Source: an uncultured Oscillospiraceae bacterium (GTDB taxonomy: Bacteria; Bacillota; Clostridia; Oscillospirales; Acutalibacteraceae). Taken from it: a stretch of 29,089 bases of DNA. The notes below the pieces were generated by a model. It was not told where the DNA came from. It saw nothing but the letters and a program-made list of their open reading frames with translations, and ran no database searches. Shown one piece after another: positions 22,577 through 29,089 of this stretch; the first letter of the stretch is position 1; every line of letters starts with the position of its first letter. Made by a program: the position numbers and the translations under genes. The stretch is from the NCBI GenBank assembly GCA_900552115.1, contig URYP01000018.1:1-29089 (forward strand), in the 5' to 3' direction.

Positions 22577-24829
22577 CTATCGTATATTATCCTGATATAC
22601 AAACTCAACCGTGATGATCGTTCCACTGGCCACCCGGTCGCCGGCTTTAATGCTCTGACTGACCGCCGTGACCTCGCCGCTGTCCTCGGTAACCCCCTGT
22701 ATCTGCAGGTTCAGCCCGTATTCCGCGGCCAGTAGATTAGCCGCCGACAGGGTGCTTCCAACAAAGTTGGGCACCGTTACCGATTGGTCCACACTGCCTT
22801 TCTCCGTATACAGCACCACTATGCCGTTCTGCGGGATGGTGGTCCCGCTCTCCGGCATCTGCTGCACCACCTTGTCGCCGTTTCCAACGACTTTTGCCTG
22901 CAGGGATTCGCTGGTGATTTTGCTTTTGGCGGTAGCCACGGAATCCCCGACAACACTCGGGGTTACCCGGTTGAGGTTGGCCAGCTCCTCCTCGGTGTAT
23001 TTTGGTTCAATGCCCAGATAGGGCAGCGCGTCGGCCAGCACCTTCTGCGCCACCGGGGCGGAAATCGTACCGCCGTAGCGGATGGTGCACTGCGGCTGGT
23101 CCAGGACCACCAGGATGGAAACCTCCGGGTCGTCCGAGGGGGCGTAGCCGCCAAAAGAAGCCCATACCTCGTTGATATTGGTCGCGTTCAGTTTTTCCGT
23201 CTGATCCGAGGTGCCGGTTTTTCCGGCCACCCGGTAGCCCGCGACAGCGGCATTTTTGGAACCGGCGTTGACCGACGTGTCCAGCATTTTTGAAAGCCGT
23301 TTGGAGGTGCTTTCAGAAATAACCTGCCGCACCACGGTTGGCGTGGTGTTGCGCACCACGTTGCCGTCGGAATCCAGCACCTGCTGCACCACATAGGGCT
23401 TCATCAGTTTGCCGCCGTTGGCCACGGCCGACAGGGCGGTGATCATTTGAATCGGCGTAATTTTAAAGGTCTGGCCGATGGAGTCGGTCGCCACCTGTAC
23501 CGGGCCGAGGTTCTCCTCGGTATGATACAGCGAGGTGGTAATGGGCGCTTCACTGAGCATGTCAATCCCGGTTTTCTCGGTAAAGCCAAACCCCGAATAA
23601 TACTTAAAGAACAGTTTGGAACCGATGCGTTCGCCTAACTGGACAAACGCCGGGTTGCAGGAGTGGGAAATGCATAGCGGGAACGCCTGCGTACCGTGTC
23701 CGGAGGTGACATGACAGTTGATACGCGTTCCATACACCATTTGGTAACCGGGGCAGTTAAAGGAAGACGTCTCGCTGACCAGGCCCTCCTCCAGGCCCAT
23801 GGATGAGGTGAACACCTTGAACACGGATCCCGGCTCATAATAATCGGAGATAGGCTTGTTGATCCACTGCTGTTCCCGCGCGTCCTTAATGGCTTTGGAT
23901 TTTTCATCCCCGGACATTTTGGCAATCGTCGCCGCCATGGTTGGATCTTTGATTTCAAACGGTTCGTTGGGATCAAAGTCGCCCTTGGTCGCCATGGCCA
24001 GTATCCCGCCGGTCTTCACGCTTTGCACAATGCAGATGCCGCGGTTTTTGGCGCCGGTTTCCTTCACGGCCTGTTCCAGATATTTTTCTGCGTAGGCCTG
24101 CACCGTCTGGTCCACGGTCAGAACGATGCTGTTGCCGTCCTGCGCGTCCACGGTTTTTTCAAAGCTCAGTCCGGAGGGCAGTTCGTCTCCTACCCCGTCC
24201 TTAGCGGTTACGATCCGGCCGGCCGTGCCCGCCAGTTCGTTTTCGTACGCCGCCTCCAGGCCATACAGCCCGTAATTGTCGGTGCCGGTAAAGCCCAGCA
24301 CCGGTGCCAGCATCGTCCCCTGTGGATACCGCCTTTTATAGTCCTGAATAATCCGCAGCACGCTGACCAGATTGTTTTTCTGTATCCATTCGGACAACTT
24401 CGTGGCCAGCGGCAGTTCTATTTTGGATTTCACCACTTCATATTCCGACGTGGTCTTTCCCGTCTTTTTATAAAGGTCTTCCCGTTTCACATCCAACATC
24501 TCGGACAGATCGTCCGCGATCAAATTTCGCGTATCCTCATCCTCGATGTATTTCGGCGACATAATCACCGTGTAGACGCCGTAGGAAACCGCCAATTCAC
24601 CCATGTTGCAATCGTAGATGGTTCCCCGCTTGGGTGAAATGACGCTGTCGCTCATCTGCTGCGACACAGCCCGTTTTTGCCAATCCTCGGTTTCAACAAC
24701 CTGCAATATTACCAGCCGGCCGATAATCGCCGTGCACATCAGCGCTAGTGCGGCAAGAATCGCGATGGACCGGCGGCGCATCTGTTTCGTGGGCGTTTTC
24801 GTTGTCATATCCGGTTTCAATTGTGCCAT
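22577..24829 (-). CDS. Class B penicillin-binding protein with two PASTA domains
   Basis: A 750-aa septal transpeptidase of the FtsI/SpoVD type. A short cytoplasmic tail and one transmembrane helix (about 19-45) precede the dimerisation domain. The transpeptidase domain has the SxxK motif SVFK (Ser335 nucleophile, Lys338), SCN (390-392) and KTGT (537-540). Two PASTA repeats follow at about 622-678 and 683-746. It cross-links glycan made by its SEDS partner, presumably the FtsW encoded downstream, and is a beta-lactam target. It may be the vegetative PBP (ftsI/pbpB) or the sporulation form spoVD; the PASTA tail occurs in both. It is separated from ftsL by a terminator-like hairpin and a structured leader. 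Confidence 0.94.
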   Translation of the reverse strand: MAQLKPDMTTKTPTKQMRRRSIAILAALALMCTAIIGRLVILQVVETEDWQKRAVSQQMSDSVISPKRGTIYDCNMGELAVSYGVYTVIMSPKYIEDEDTRNLIADDLSEMLDVKREDLYKKTGKTTSEYEVVKSKIELPLATKLSEWIQKNNLVSVLRIIQDYKRRYPQGTMLAPVLGFTGTDNYGLYGLEAAYENELAGTAGRIVTAKDGVGDELPSGLSFEKTVDAQDGNSIVLTVDQTVQAYAEKYLEQAVKETGAKNRGICIVQSVKTGGILAMATKGDFDPNEPFEIKDPTMAATIAKMSGDEKSKAIKDAREQQWINKPISDYYEPGSVFKVFTSSMGLEEGLVSETSSFNCPGYQMVYGTRINCHVTSGHGTQAFPLCISHSCNPAFVQLGERIGSKLFFKYYSGFGFTEKTGIDMLSEAPITTSLYHTEENLGPVQVATDSIGQTFKITPIQMITALSAVANGGKLMKPYVVQQVLDSDGNVVRNTTPTVVRQVISESTSKRLSKMLDTSVNAGSKNAAVAGYRVAGKTGTSDQTEKLNATNINEVWASFGGYAPSDDPEVSILVVLDQPQCTIRYGGTISAPVAQKVLADALPYLGIEPKYTEEELANLNRVTPSVVGDSVATAKSKITSESLQAKVVGNGDKVVQQMPESGTTIPQNGIVVLYTEKGSVDQSVTVPNFVGSTLSAANLLAAEYGLNLQIQGVTEDSGEVTAVSQSIKAGDRVASGTIITVEFVYQDNIR

Positions 24830-24863
24830 AGCCCCTGTTCAGCCCTTTCCATATGGTTAACTG

Positions 24864-24910
24864 GTCCGGCCCGGCCGCCGCAAGCCGGACTCTGCGCTGT
24901 GAAACAGCGC
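24864..24910 (-). promoter_or_regulatory. Structured leader of the PBP gene
   Basis: Two hairpins follow each other in the 175-base gap: GCGCTGT-GAA-ACAGCGC (24894-24910, perfect 7-bp stem) and GTCCGGC...GCCGGAC (24864-24890, 7-bp stem, 13-nt loop). Neither has a T run. No clear promoter is seen between them and the terminator-like hairpin at 24931-24967. Confidence 0.4.
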
Positions 24911-24930
24911 GAAAAATGTCTCCCCGAAAC

Positions 24931-24967
24931 AAAAACGAGAGTTAAGATATTCCCATCCCAACTCCCG
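24931..24967 (-). terminator. Terminator-like hairpin between ftsL and the PBP gene
   Basis: On the minus strand a 13-bp stem (24967-24955 with 24948-24936, three G-T wobbles) encloses loop GGGAAT and is followed by TTTTT (24935-24931). It comes 37 bases after the ftsL stop, inside a cluster usually transcribed as one unit, and probably gives partial termination. Confidence 0.7.
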
Positions 24968-25004
24968 CGATTGTCTCAAGCCGCATAAAATATGTATTCA
25001 CGTA

Positions 25005-25499
25005 TTAAAACAGGTATGCAAAAAAATCCGAAATCGCGCCGCCGATTTTCTGGAACACATTGGGTTCCTCCGTCTCGTTAACCTCGACTTTATCGCCATT
25101 CTCCACGGTTATATACTGAATTTGATGGGGATCAATTTTTTGCATCCCCAGTTCGTTCACCGCATAATCCTCCACCGCCTGGGCCGACGTTTTGCTGGCC
25201 AGTTCGGTTTTCAGGCGTTCGTGCTCTTCCTTGAGGGTTTGCAGCTCTTCCTGCTTTTGATTGATTACGCTGTTCATTTCGTTGAGTTGGGCACGGCTGG
25301 TCAGGGTAATCCCCACCACACCGATTACGACAGCCGAGATTGCGGCGGCAACCACCACGTTGAGAATTTTTTGAATTTTAGCGCGGCGCTTTTGCGCCTT
25401 CAACTGTTTTTTGTTTGGTTTCAATTCCACGATCTTCGCCTGTTTCGGCTCAAACAGGGACAATTCATACGCTTCCGTCCCAAATTGATTGGCCGTCAT
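25005..25499 (-). CDS. ftsL: FtsL-like cell division protein
   Basis: A 164-aa bitopic membrane protein. A basic cytoplasmic region (residues 29-45) leads into one transmembrane helix (about 46-66), then a coiled coil (about 70-102, heptads in NSVINQKQEELQTLKEEHERL), and a short tail ending in aromatic residues. This architecture and its place between rsmH and the PBP gene identify it as FtsL, which joins FtsQ and an FtsB/DivIC protein to activate septal synthesis. Sequence similarity alone is low in this family, and the tail (after about 130) is longer than usual. Confidence 0.85.
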   Translation of the reverse strand: MTANQFGTEAYELSLFEPKQAKIVELKPNKKQLKAQKRRAKIQKILNVVVAAAISAVVIGVVGITLTSRAQLNEMNSVINQKQEELQTLKEEHERLKTELASKTSAQAVEDYAVNELGMQKIDPHQIQYITVENGDKVEVNETEEPNVFQKIGGAISDFFAYLF

Positions 25500-25567
25500 A
25501 AAGCTCGGCCCCTTTCTATAATAAACTATTTCAGTAAACTTCTTTTTTAGAGGGCGTCCTTACCGTT

Positions 25568-26512
25568 TTATTTCGAACGGGGGTAACGGGTGTGCAGCTT
25601 TTCCACACATCGCAGCTTGGCGCTGCGGCTGCGTTTATTCTGTGCGATCTCCTCCGGAGTCGCCTGCACCGGCTTTCCCGCCAGCCGGGCAGCCGGCGTC
25701 CGCCCACACAGGCAAACCGGGCAATCCGGCGGGCATATACAGCCCCGTCGCCATTCGTTAAATCGTTGTTTGACAAGGCGGTCTTCCAGGGAATGAAAGG
25801 TGATAACCGCCAGTCGGCCGCCCTCTTTCAAGCAGTCGAACGCGGTATCCAAAGCGCTGTCCAAACAATCCAGCTCTCCATTAACCGCGATACGCAGCGC
25901 CTGGAACACGCGGCGGGCCGGATGCCCGTCCCGCCTGGCAGCGGCCGGAACCGCCTCTTTAATGATATCGGCCAGACGCCCCGTCGTCAAGATGGGCTGC
26001 TGCGCCCTTTCCCGGACGATCGCCCGGGCAATGGGGCGGGAAAATTTCTCTTCCCCAAACCGATAAAACAAATCCGCCAATTCGGTATCAGACAGCGAAC
26101 CAATCAAATCCGCCGCACTGGTGCCCTCCTGGCTCATACGCATATCCAGCGGCGCGTCCGCGTGGTAGGAAAAGCCCCGCAGCGGCGTGTCCAACTGATG
26201 GGAGGAAACCCCGATATCCAGCAGAATGCCGTCCACGGCGGTAATCCCCTTTGCCGCCAGTGCCTTATCCATTTCCGTAAAGTTGCAGTGCAGCACCTCA
26301 GCCCGCAGCCCCGCCAGCCTCTGCGACGCTTCCTTTACCGCGTCCGGATCCCGGTCCAGCGCGATCAGCCGGCCGGTTGTCAGGCGAGACGCCACAGCAA
26401 ACGCGTGTCCCCCGCCGCCGGCCGTACCATCTACATAAAGGCCGTCGGGCCGCACCTGCAACGCCTCGAGAACCGGCTCCATCAATACGGGGAGATGATA
26501 GGTATGTTCCAT
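25568..26512 (-). CDS. rsmH: RsmH, 16S rRNA (cytosine-1402-N4)-methyltransferase
   Basis: A 314-aa SAM-dependent enzyme that N4-methylates C1402 in the decoding centre of 16S rRNA. The ATG at 26512 gives MEHTYHLPVLMEPVLEAL, matching the family, with GGGGTG before it. A GTG at 26527 overlapping the mraZ stop (GTGA) is an alternative. The SAM-binding motif is VDGTAGGGGHA; further family segments are LLDIGVSSHQLDTPLRGFSY and VITFHSLEDRLVKQRF. A CxxxCPxCxC cluster (CICPPDCPVCLC) near the C-terminus may bind metal. It directly follows mraZ. Confidence 0.97.
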   Translation of the reverse strand: MEHTYHLPVLMEPVLEALQVRPDGLYVDGTAGGGGHAFAVASRLTTGRLIALDRDPDAVKEASQRLAGLRAEVLHCNFTEMDKALAAKGITAVDGILLDIGVSSHQLDTPLRGFSYHADAPLDMRMSQEGTSAADLIGSLSDTELADLFYRFGEEKFSRPIARAIVRERAQQPILTTGRLADIIKEAVPAAARRDGHPARRVFQALRIAVNGELDCLDSALDTAFDCLKEGGRLAVITFHSLEDRLVKQRFNEWRRGCICPPDCPVCLCGRTPAARLAGKPVQATPEEIAQNKRSRSAKLRCVEKLHTRYPRSK

Positions 26513-26523
26513 ACTCACCCCGC

Positions 26524-26955
26524 TCACGCCTTGGGTGCAAAGCTTAATTTCATAAACTGTTCTTTAACGGCCTCGGGAGTCATCAGGGCGTTGGCCTGCT
26601 CATACAGATCCGGGTTCCAGATTTCCGCCCGGTCGCCCGCCCCCACCACCAGCGCGGCCTTTTCCAGCGCCGCGAAAGCAAGCAGGTGCTTGGGAAGCAG
26701 AATGCGTCCCTGTGAATCAACCTGTACGTCTGCCGCATTGGAGGATAAATACCGCTGCATGGCGAACGCCTCGCCGGCCGGCAGGGTTTCCACCGACTCC
26801 AGCAACTGGTTCCACCGTTCCTCGGAGTATAAGTTGATGCACTGGTCAAACGCCACAGCCGCGATAAACTTTTCCCCCAGCTTTTCACGCAACTTGGAAG
26901 GAACAAAAATACGCCCTTTAGCGTCAATGTTGTGTTCATAGCGGCCACGCAGCAT
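26524..26955 (-). CDS. mraZ: MraZ, transcriptional regulator of the dcw cluster
   Basis: A 143-aa protein of two AbrB/SpoVT-like half-domains, with the motifs DAKGRIFVPSKLR (11-23) and DSQGRILLPKHL (80-91). MraZ forms a ring and binds direct repeats in its own promoter region, repressing the dcw operon. ATG at 26955 is used; GTG at 26958 is one codon upstream and shares the GGAGG site. Just upstream are four GTGGTG repeats in two 10-bp-spaced pairs, fitting its binding mode. Its stop codon is close to or overlaps the rsmH start. Confidence 0.96.
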   Translation of the reverse strand: MLRGRYEHNIDAKGRIFVPSKLREKLGEKFIAAVAFDQCINLYSEERWNQLLESVETLPAGEAFAMQRYLSSNAADVQVDSQGRILLPKHLLAFAALEKAALVVGAGDRAEIWNPDLYEQANALMTPEAVKEQFMKLSFAPKA

Positions 26956-27003
26956 CACCCAGCACCTCCGATCCTGTCAATTCTCCCCGGCTTTTAAACC
27001 GGA

Positions 27004-27083
27004 TGGTGGAAAACTCGGTGGAAACGGTGGAAAACTCACCACTTCGCACCACTTTCATGGTTTTTAGCACCACGATCCACCAC
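27004..27083 (-). promoter_or_regulatory. MraZ-box repeats upstream of mraZ
   Basis: On the minus strand GTGGTG occurs at 27083-27078, 27073-27068, 27052-27047 and 27042-27037, spaced 10, 21 and 10 bases, one helical turn within each pair. The third is in an AAAGTGG context, like known MraZ boxes. Closer to the gene, three GGTGGAAA copies occur on the opposite strand (from 27004 to about 27032). All lie downstream of the -10, so bound MraZ would block the start of transcription. Confidence 0.75.
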
Positions 27084-27092
27084 CTGAACCTC

Positions 27093-27121
27093 ATTATAAA
27101 GGGTCGCCGTCAAAATTGCAA
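27093..27121 (-). promoter_or_regulatory. Promoter of the dcw cluster
   Basis: On the minus strand TTGCAA (27121-27116) and TATAAT (27098-27093) are separated by exactly 17 bases. The perfect -10 and the adjoining MraZ boxes make this the main cluster promoter. Confidence 0.8.
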
Positions 27122-27600
27122 GGGGGGGAATCTGGGAATAAATGACATTCCAGAGGACATAAATTCCTGTTTTACCTTTCTATATATAAAGAGTCATCAA
27201 GATTCTCTCTATTCCGCCCTTTTTCAGCCCCCTTGGGGAACCGGGTACGGAAAGCGGCATCACCTCCTGTAAATTGTGCCACGTCAGGAATCTTTTTCTT
27301 ATTAATATACTATATATGGTATCCGCACAAAAAGCAAGACCCCGGTGCCAAAAAGGATTCCCTCTGCTTCCCCCCATTTCGACCGGTTTCCGGTTTTTCC
27401 CCCGTCGTCAGCGGCTTTCCGGCAAACCGCCAATTGTAAACTTTTTATGAACAAAAGACCATTCCCCGCGTATTTCGGTCTACCCTCCCTATAAACTTCT
27501 CCTGCGTCCTCTATTGGTTACAATATACAGTGAATTGTTGTCTTTCCATCCCCCATATAAGCGTCATCACCAAGTTTTCGAAACTTTGTTCGATTGGGAC
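27122..27600. other. Intergenic region upstream of mraZ and the small membrane protein gene
   Basis: About 480 bases with no confident gene. On the minus strand TTGCTT-17-TATAGT near 27311-27339 followed by AGGAGGTGATG at 27259-27269 could start a short transcript with a 26-codon frame ending near 27180. The ribosome-binding site is, however, only two bases from the ATG, which is too close. The rest is unremarkable, with AT-rich and C-rich patches. Confidence 0.4.
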
Positions 27601-27629
27601 TTGATTTTTAGAAAAAATCTCTGTATAAT
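27601..27629 (+). promoter_or_regulatory. Promoter of the small membrane protein gene
   Basis: TTGATT (27601-27606) and TATAAT (27624-27629) are exactly 17 bases apart, about 50 bases upstream of the start codon. Confidence 0.8.
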
Positions 27630-27679
27630 CAAATTGAACGTATGTTCTACACTCCATTACAAACAAGGAGGTCCTCTAT

Positions 27680-28033
27680 ATGATCCTCTCCCTATTAAGC
27701 GCCCTGTTTCTGGGGGGCGTGGCGCTCAGCATGCTGTTAAAAGCGCACCAGGCCAAAACCTGCCGGGTGGCCTTGCTGCCCCTGGGAGCCGCTGTTATGG
27801 ACATGCTGACTGCCGGGTACCTGACGCCGTCCGCATTCCCCTTTCTTACCGTTTTGCTGGTGGCACTGAGACTGACGGTGGCCGGCTGCTGCCTGATCCT
27901 TCTGCGGCGGGATGTCGAGAAAGCCAAGCAGGCCGCGCGGCGCGAAAAGCTGGCACGGCGATTGGCGGCGCGCACCCTGCAGCCAATGCCTCCCACTTCG
28001 GCTTTGCCGCCGCGGCCATCTATCGTCGCCTGA
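27680..28033 (+). CDS. Small membrane protein of unknown function
   Basis: A 117-aa protein I do not recognise. It starts at ATG with an excellent AAGGAGGT 7 bases upstream and its own promoter at 27601-27629, so it is probably real. Two or three hydrophobic segments cover about residues 1-19, 30-46 and 52-75; then comes a strongly basic stretch rich in Arg and Lys (76-97) and a Pro-rich tail. This suggests a small inner-membrane protein with a positively charged cytoplasmic end. The next gene on the strand is an AEC permease with its own promoter, so no functional link is implied. Confidence 0.75.
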   Translation: MILSLLSALFLGGVALSMLLKAHQAKTCRVALLPLGAAVMDMLTAGYLTPSAFPFLTVLLVALRLTVAGCCLILLRRDVEKAKQAARREKLARRLAARTLQPMPPTSALPPRPSIVA

Positions 28034-28046
28034 AATAGCGGACAAC

Positions 28047-28075
28047 TTGCATTCCTTTCCATAAATGGGTACAAT
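28047..28075 (+). promoter_or_regulatory. Promoter of the AEC permease gene
   Basis: TTGCAT (28047-28052) and TACAAT (28070-28075) are exactly 17 bases apart, in the gap after the small membrane protein gene. Confidence 0.7.
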
Positions 28076-28077
28076 AG

Positions 28078-28107
28078 TACTAAAACGGCGGTGGGAGCCG
28101 TTTAGTA
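28078..28107 (+). promoter_or_regulatory. Leader hairpin next to the ribosome-binding site
   Basis: TACTAAAACGGC (28078-28089) pairs with GCCGTTTAGTA (28097-28107) with one bulged A and loop GGTGGGA. It starts at or just after the likely transcription start and ends directly before the Shine-Dalgarno GGGGGAGG (28108-28115), so it may affect translation or mRNA stability. Confidence 0.5.
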
Positions 28108-28124
28108 GGGGGAGGAAGCGGCTC

Positions 28125-29051
28125 ATGCTCGTGAGCTTTCTGACCGTGGCGCAGCAGGTGGCGGTTTTGTTCCTGTTGATCGGCACGGGGCTTATATGCG
28201 GCAAAACCGGTATTCTGCGCTCCGGCGCCGTCAAATGCTGTTCCGATCTGGTTATGATTATTGTGACGCCCAGCATCATCATCCAGTCATTCCTGCGGCC
28301 TTTTGATCCGTCGATGCTGAAAGGGCTTGGCTTGTCCTGCCTGATCGCGCTTCTGGTGCATGTGGGAACCATCCTGATCGCCCATCTTGCCCTGCACGAT
28401 CCCAACGCCCGGCGGCAACGGGTTTTGCGGGTCGGCACGGTGTTTTCCAACTGTGGGTTCATGTCCCTGCCGCTGCAAGACGCCTTATTGGGAGAAACCG
28501 GCGTTTTTTACGGCGCGGCCTATGTGGCGGTTTTCAATCTGCTGTTGTGGAGTTATGGACTGATTGAGATGAGCGGTGAGCGCAAATACCTGTCTCCCCG
28601 GAAAATGATTCTGAATCCAGGGGTTCTGGCCATTTCCATAGGACTCGTTCTGTTTTTGGGATCGGTCTCCCTGCCGGAGATATTGTCCGCGCCGCTCGGT
28701 CATCTGGCCGCCCTGAATACGCCGCTGCCCATGCTGATTATTGGCTTCTATCTCGGCCAGACCAATCTGCGGGCCGCCCTGCGGGACATGCGCAGCTACG
28801 CCGCCATCGCTATCCGGCTGCTGGTGGTGCCTCTGCTGACGCTCGGGCTTTTGCTTTTGTGCGGTATACGGGACACGCTCCTGGTCTCCAGTGTTATTTC
28901 CGCCAGCGCACCGGTGGCCGCCGCCACCACCATGTTCGCGGCAAAATTTGATTGCGACACCGACCTGTCGGTCAATATGGTTTCCCTGTCCACGTTATTC
29001 TCCATCATCACCATGCCCCTGATCGTCGGGCTGACACAGGTGATTGCCTGA
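28125..29051 (+). CDS. AEC-family permease (auxin efflux carrier-like)
   Basis: A 308-aa integral membrane protein of the AEC superfamily, whose bacterial members transport malate, malonate or other organic acids and some amino acids. The ATG at 28125 is chosen because GGGGGAGG lies 9 bases before it and the protein then begins in the first helix; a frame from 28065 runs through the leader hairpin. About ten transmembrane segments are visible in two halves. Typical segments are LLIGTGLICGKTGIL, IVTPSIIIQSF, the glycine/asparagine motif TVFSNCGFMSLPL, and SAPVAAATTMFAAKFDCD near the end. The substrate cannot be read from sequence, and there is no neighbouring enzyme gene to suggest it. Confidence 0.92.
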   Translation: MLVSFLTVAQQVAVLFLLIGTGLICGKTGILRSGAVKCCSDLVMIIVTPSIIIQSFLRPFDPSMLKGLGLSCLIALLVHVGTILIAHLALHDPNARRQRVLRVGTVFSNCGFMSLPLQDALLGETGVFYGAAYVAVFNLLLWSYGLIEMSGERKYLSPRKMILNPGVLAISIGLVLFLGSVSLPEILSAPLGHLAALNTPLPMLIIGFYLGQTNLRAALRDMRSYAAIAIRLLVVPLLTLGLLLLCGIRDTLLVSSVISASAPVAAATTMFAAKFDCDTDLSVNMVSLSTLFSIITMPLIVGLTQVIA

Positions 29052-29089
29052 CCTTATCCTTTTCAGATTCTGTCACGAATAACGTATGC

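Noticed and set aside
25592..26941. A 449-codon plus-strand frame opposite rsmH and mraZ
   Set aside because: It spans two well-conserved genes in antisense and has no motif of its own.
27180..27269. A 26-codon minus-strand frame after AGGAGGTGATG
   Set aside because: The Shine-Dalgarno is only two bases from the ATG, and the peptide has no recognisable feature. A short transcript is possible, but the gene is not supported.
1..29089. CRISPR arrays, insertion sequences, phage or integrase genes
   Set aside because: No regularly spaced repeats, transposase or recombinase motifs were seen. The direct repeats near 27037-27083 are MraZ boxes.

Overview
The window looks like a chromosomal segment of a Gram-positive, Clostridia-like bacterium of the Bacillota, most likely a gut member of the Oscillospirales/Ruminococcaceae. 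This is inferred from gene content. Pointers are an mraZ-rsmH-ftsL-PBP-murE-mraY-ftsW-murG-murA-ftsQ-ftsZ cluster, a MurE with the DNPR motif of meso-diaminopimelate ligases, a two-PASTA penicillin-binding protein, Gram-positive-type LexA and PhoP sites, NptA-type phosphate uptake, and cohesin/dockerin proteins. No mobile element, CRISPR array or rRNA gene was seen.

Layout. (1) 1-325: the 3' part of tRNA-Gly(GCC), then tRNA-Cys(GCA), with strong hairpins between and after them. (2) 510-1778: enolase on the plus strand, convergent through a shared bidirectional terminator with the next block. (3) 1857-7261, minus strand: a compact cohesin-dockerin locus. Two secreted dockerin proteins (594 and 812 aa), built from six copies of an unrecognised beta-rich module plus FIVAR-like helical segments, flank a small secreted single-cohesin protein (185 aa). 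Each gene has its own consensus-like promoter, and terminators follow each. No catalytic domain was recognised. A PocR/AraC-type regulator (7433-8275) lies just upstream on the same strand. (4) 8787-9504: lexA with a LexA box over its own -35. (5) 9744-13804, minus strand: a phosphate module made of an NptA-type Na+/phosphate symporter with a PhoU-like tail, a PhoP-type response regulator and a PhoR-type kinase. A PhoP-box-like tandem repeat lies upstream of the transporter. A 131-nt element with nested stems separates lexA from the kinase gene. (6) 14069-27121, minus strand: the division and cell-wall (dcw) cluster, from a promoter with MraZ-box repeats down to ftsZ, which has its own promoter. 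murF, murD, murC, murB and ftsA are absent from it. A terminator-like hairpin and a structured leader separate ftsL from the PBP gene. (7) 27601-29051, plus strand: a small unknown membrane protein and an AEC-family permease, each with its own promoter.

The most interesting part is the cohesin-dockerin locus. Gene neighbourhood and the close similarity of the two dockerins suggest that both large proteins dock on the small cohesin protein, forming a non-enzymatic extracellular assembly rather than a classical cellulosome. A hydrophobic, anchor-like segment lies out of frame just after the cohesin stop codon. G+C values quoted are hand counts.
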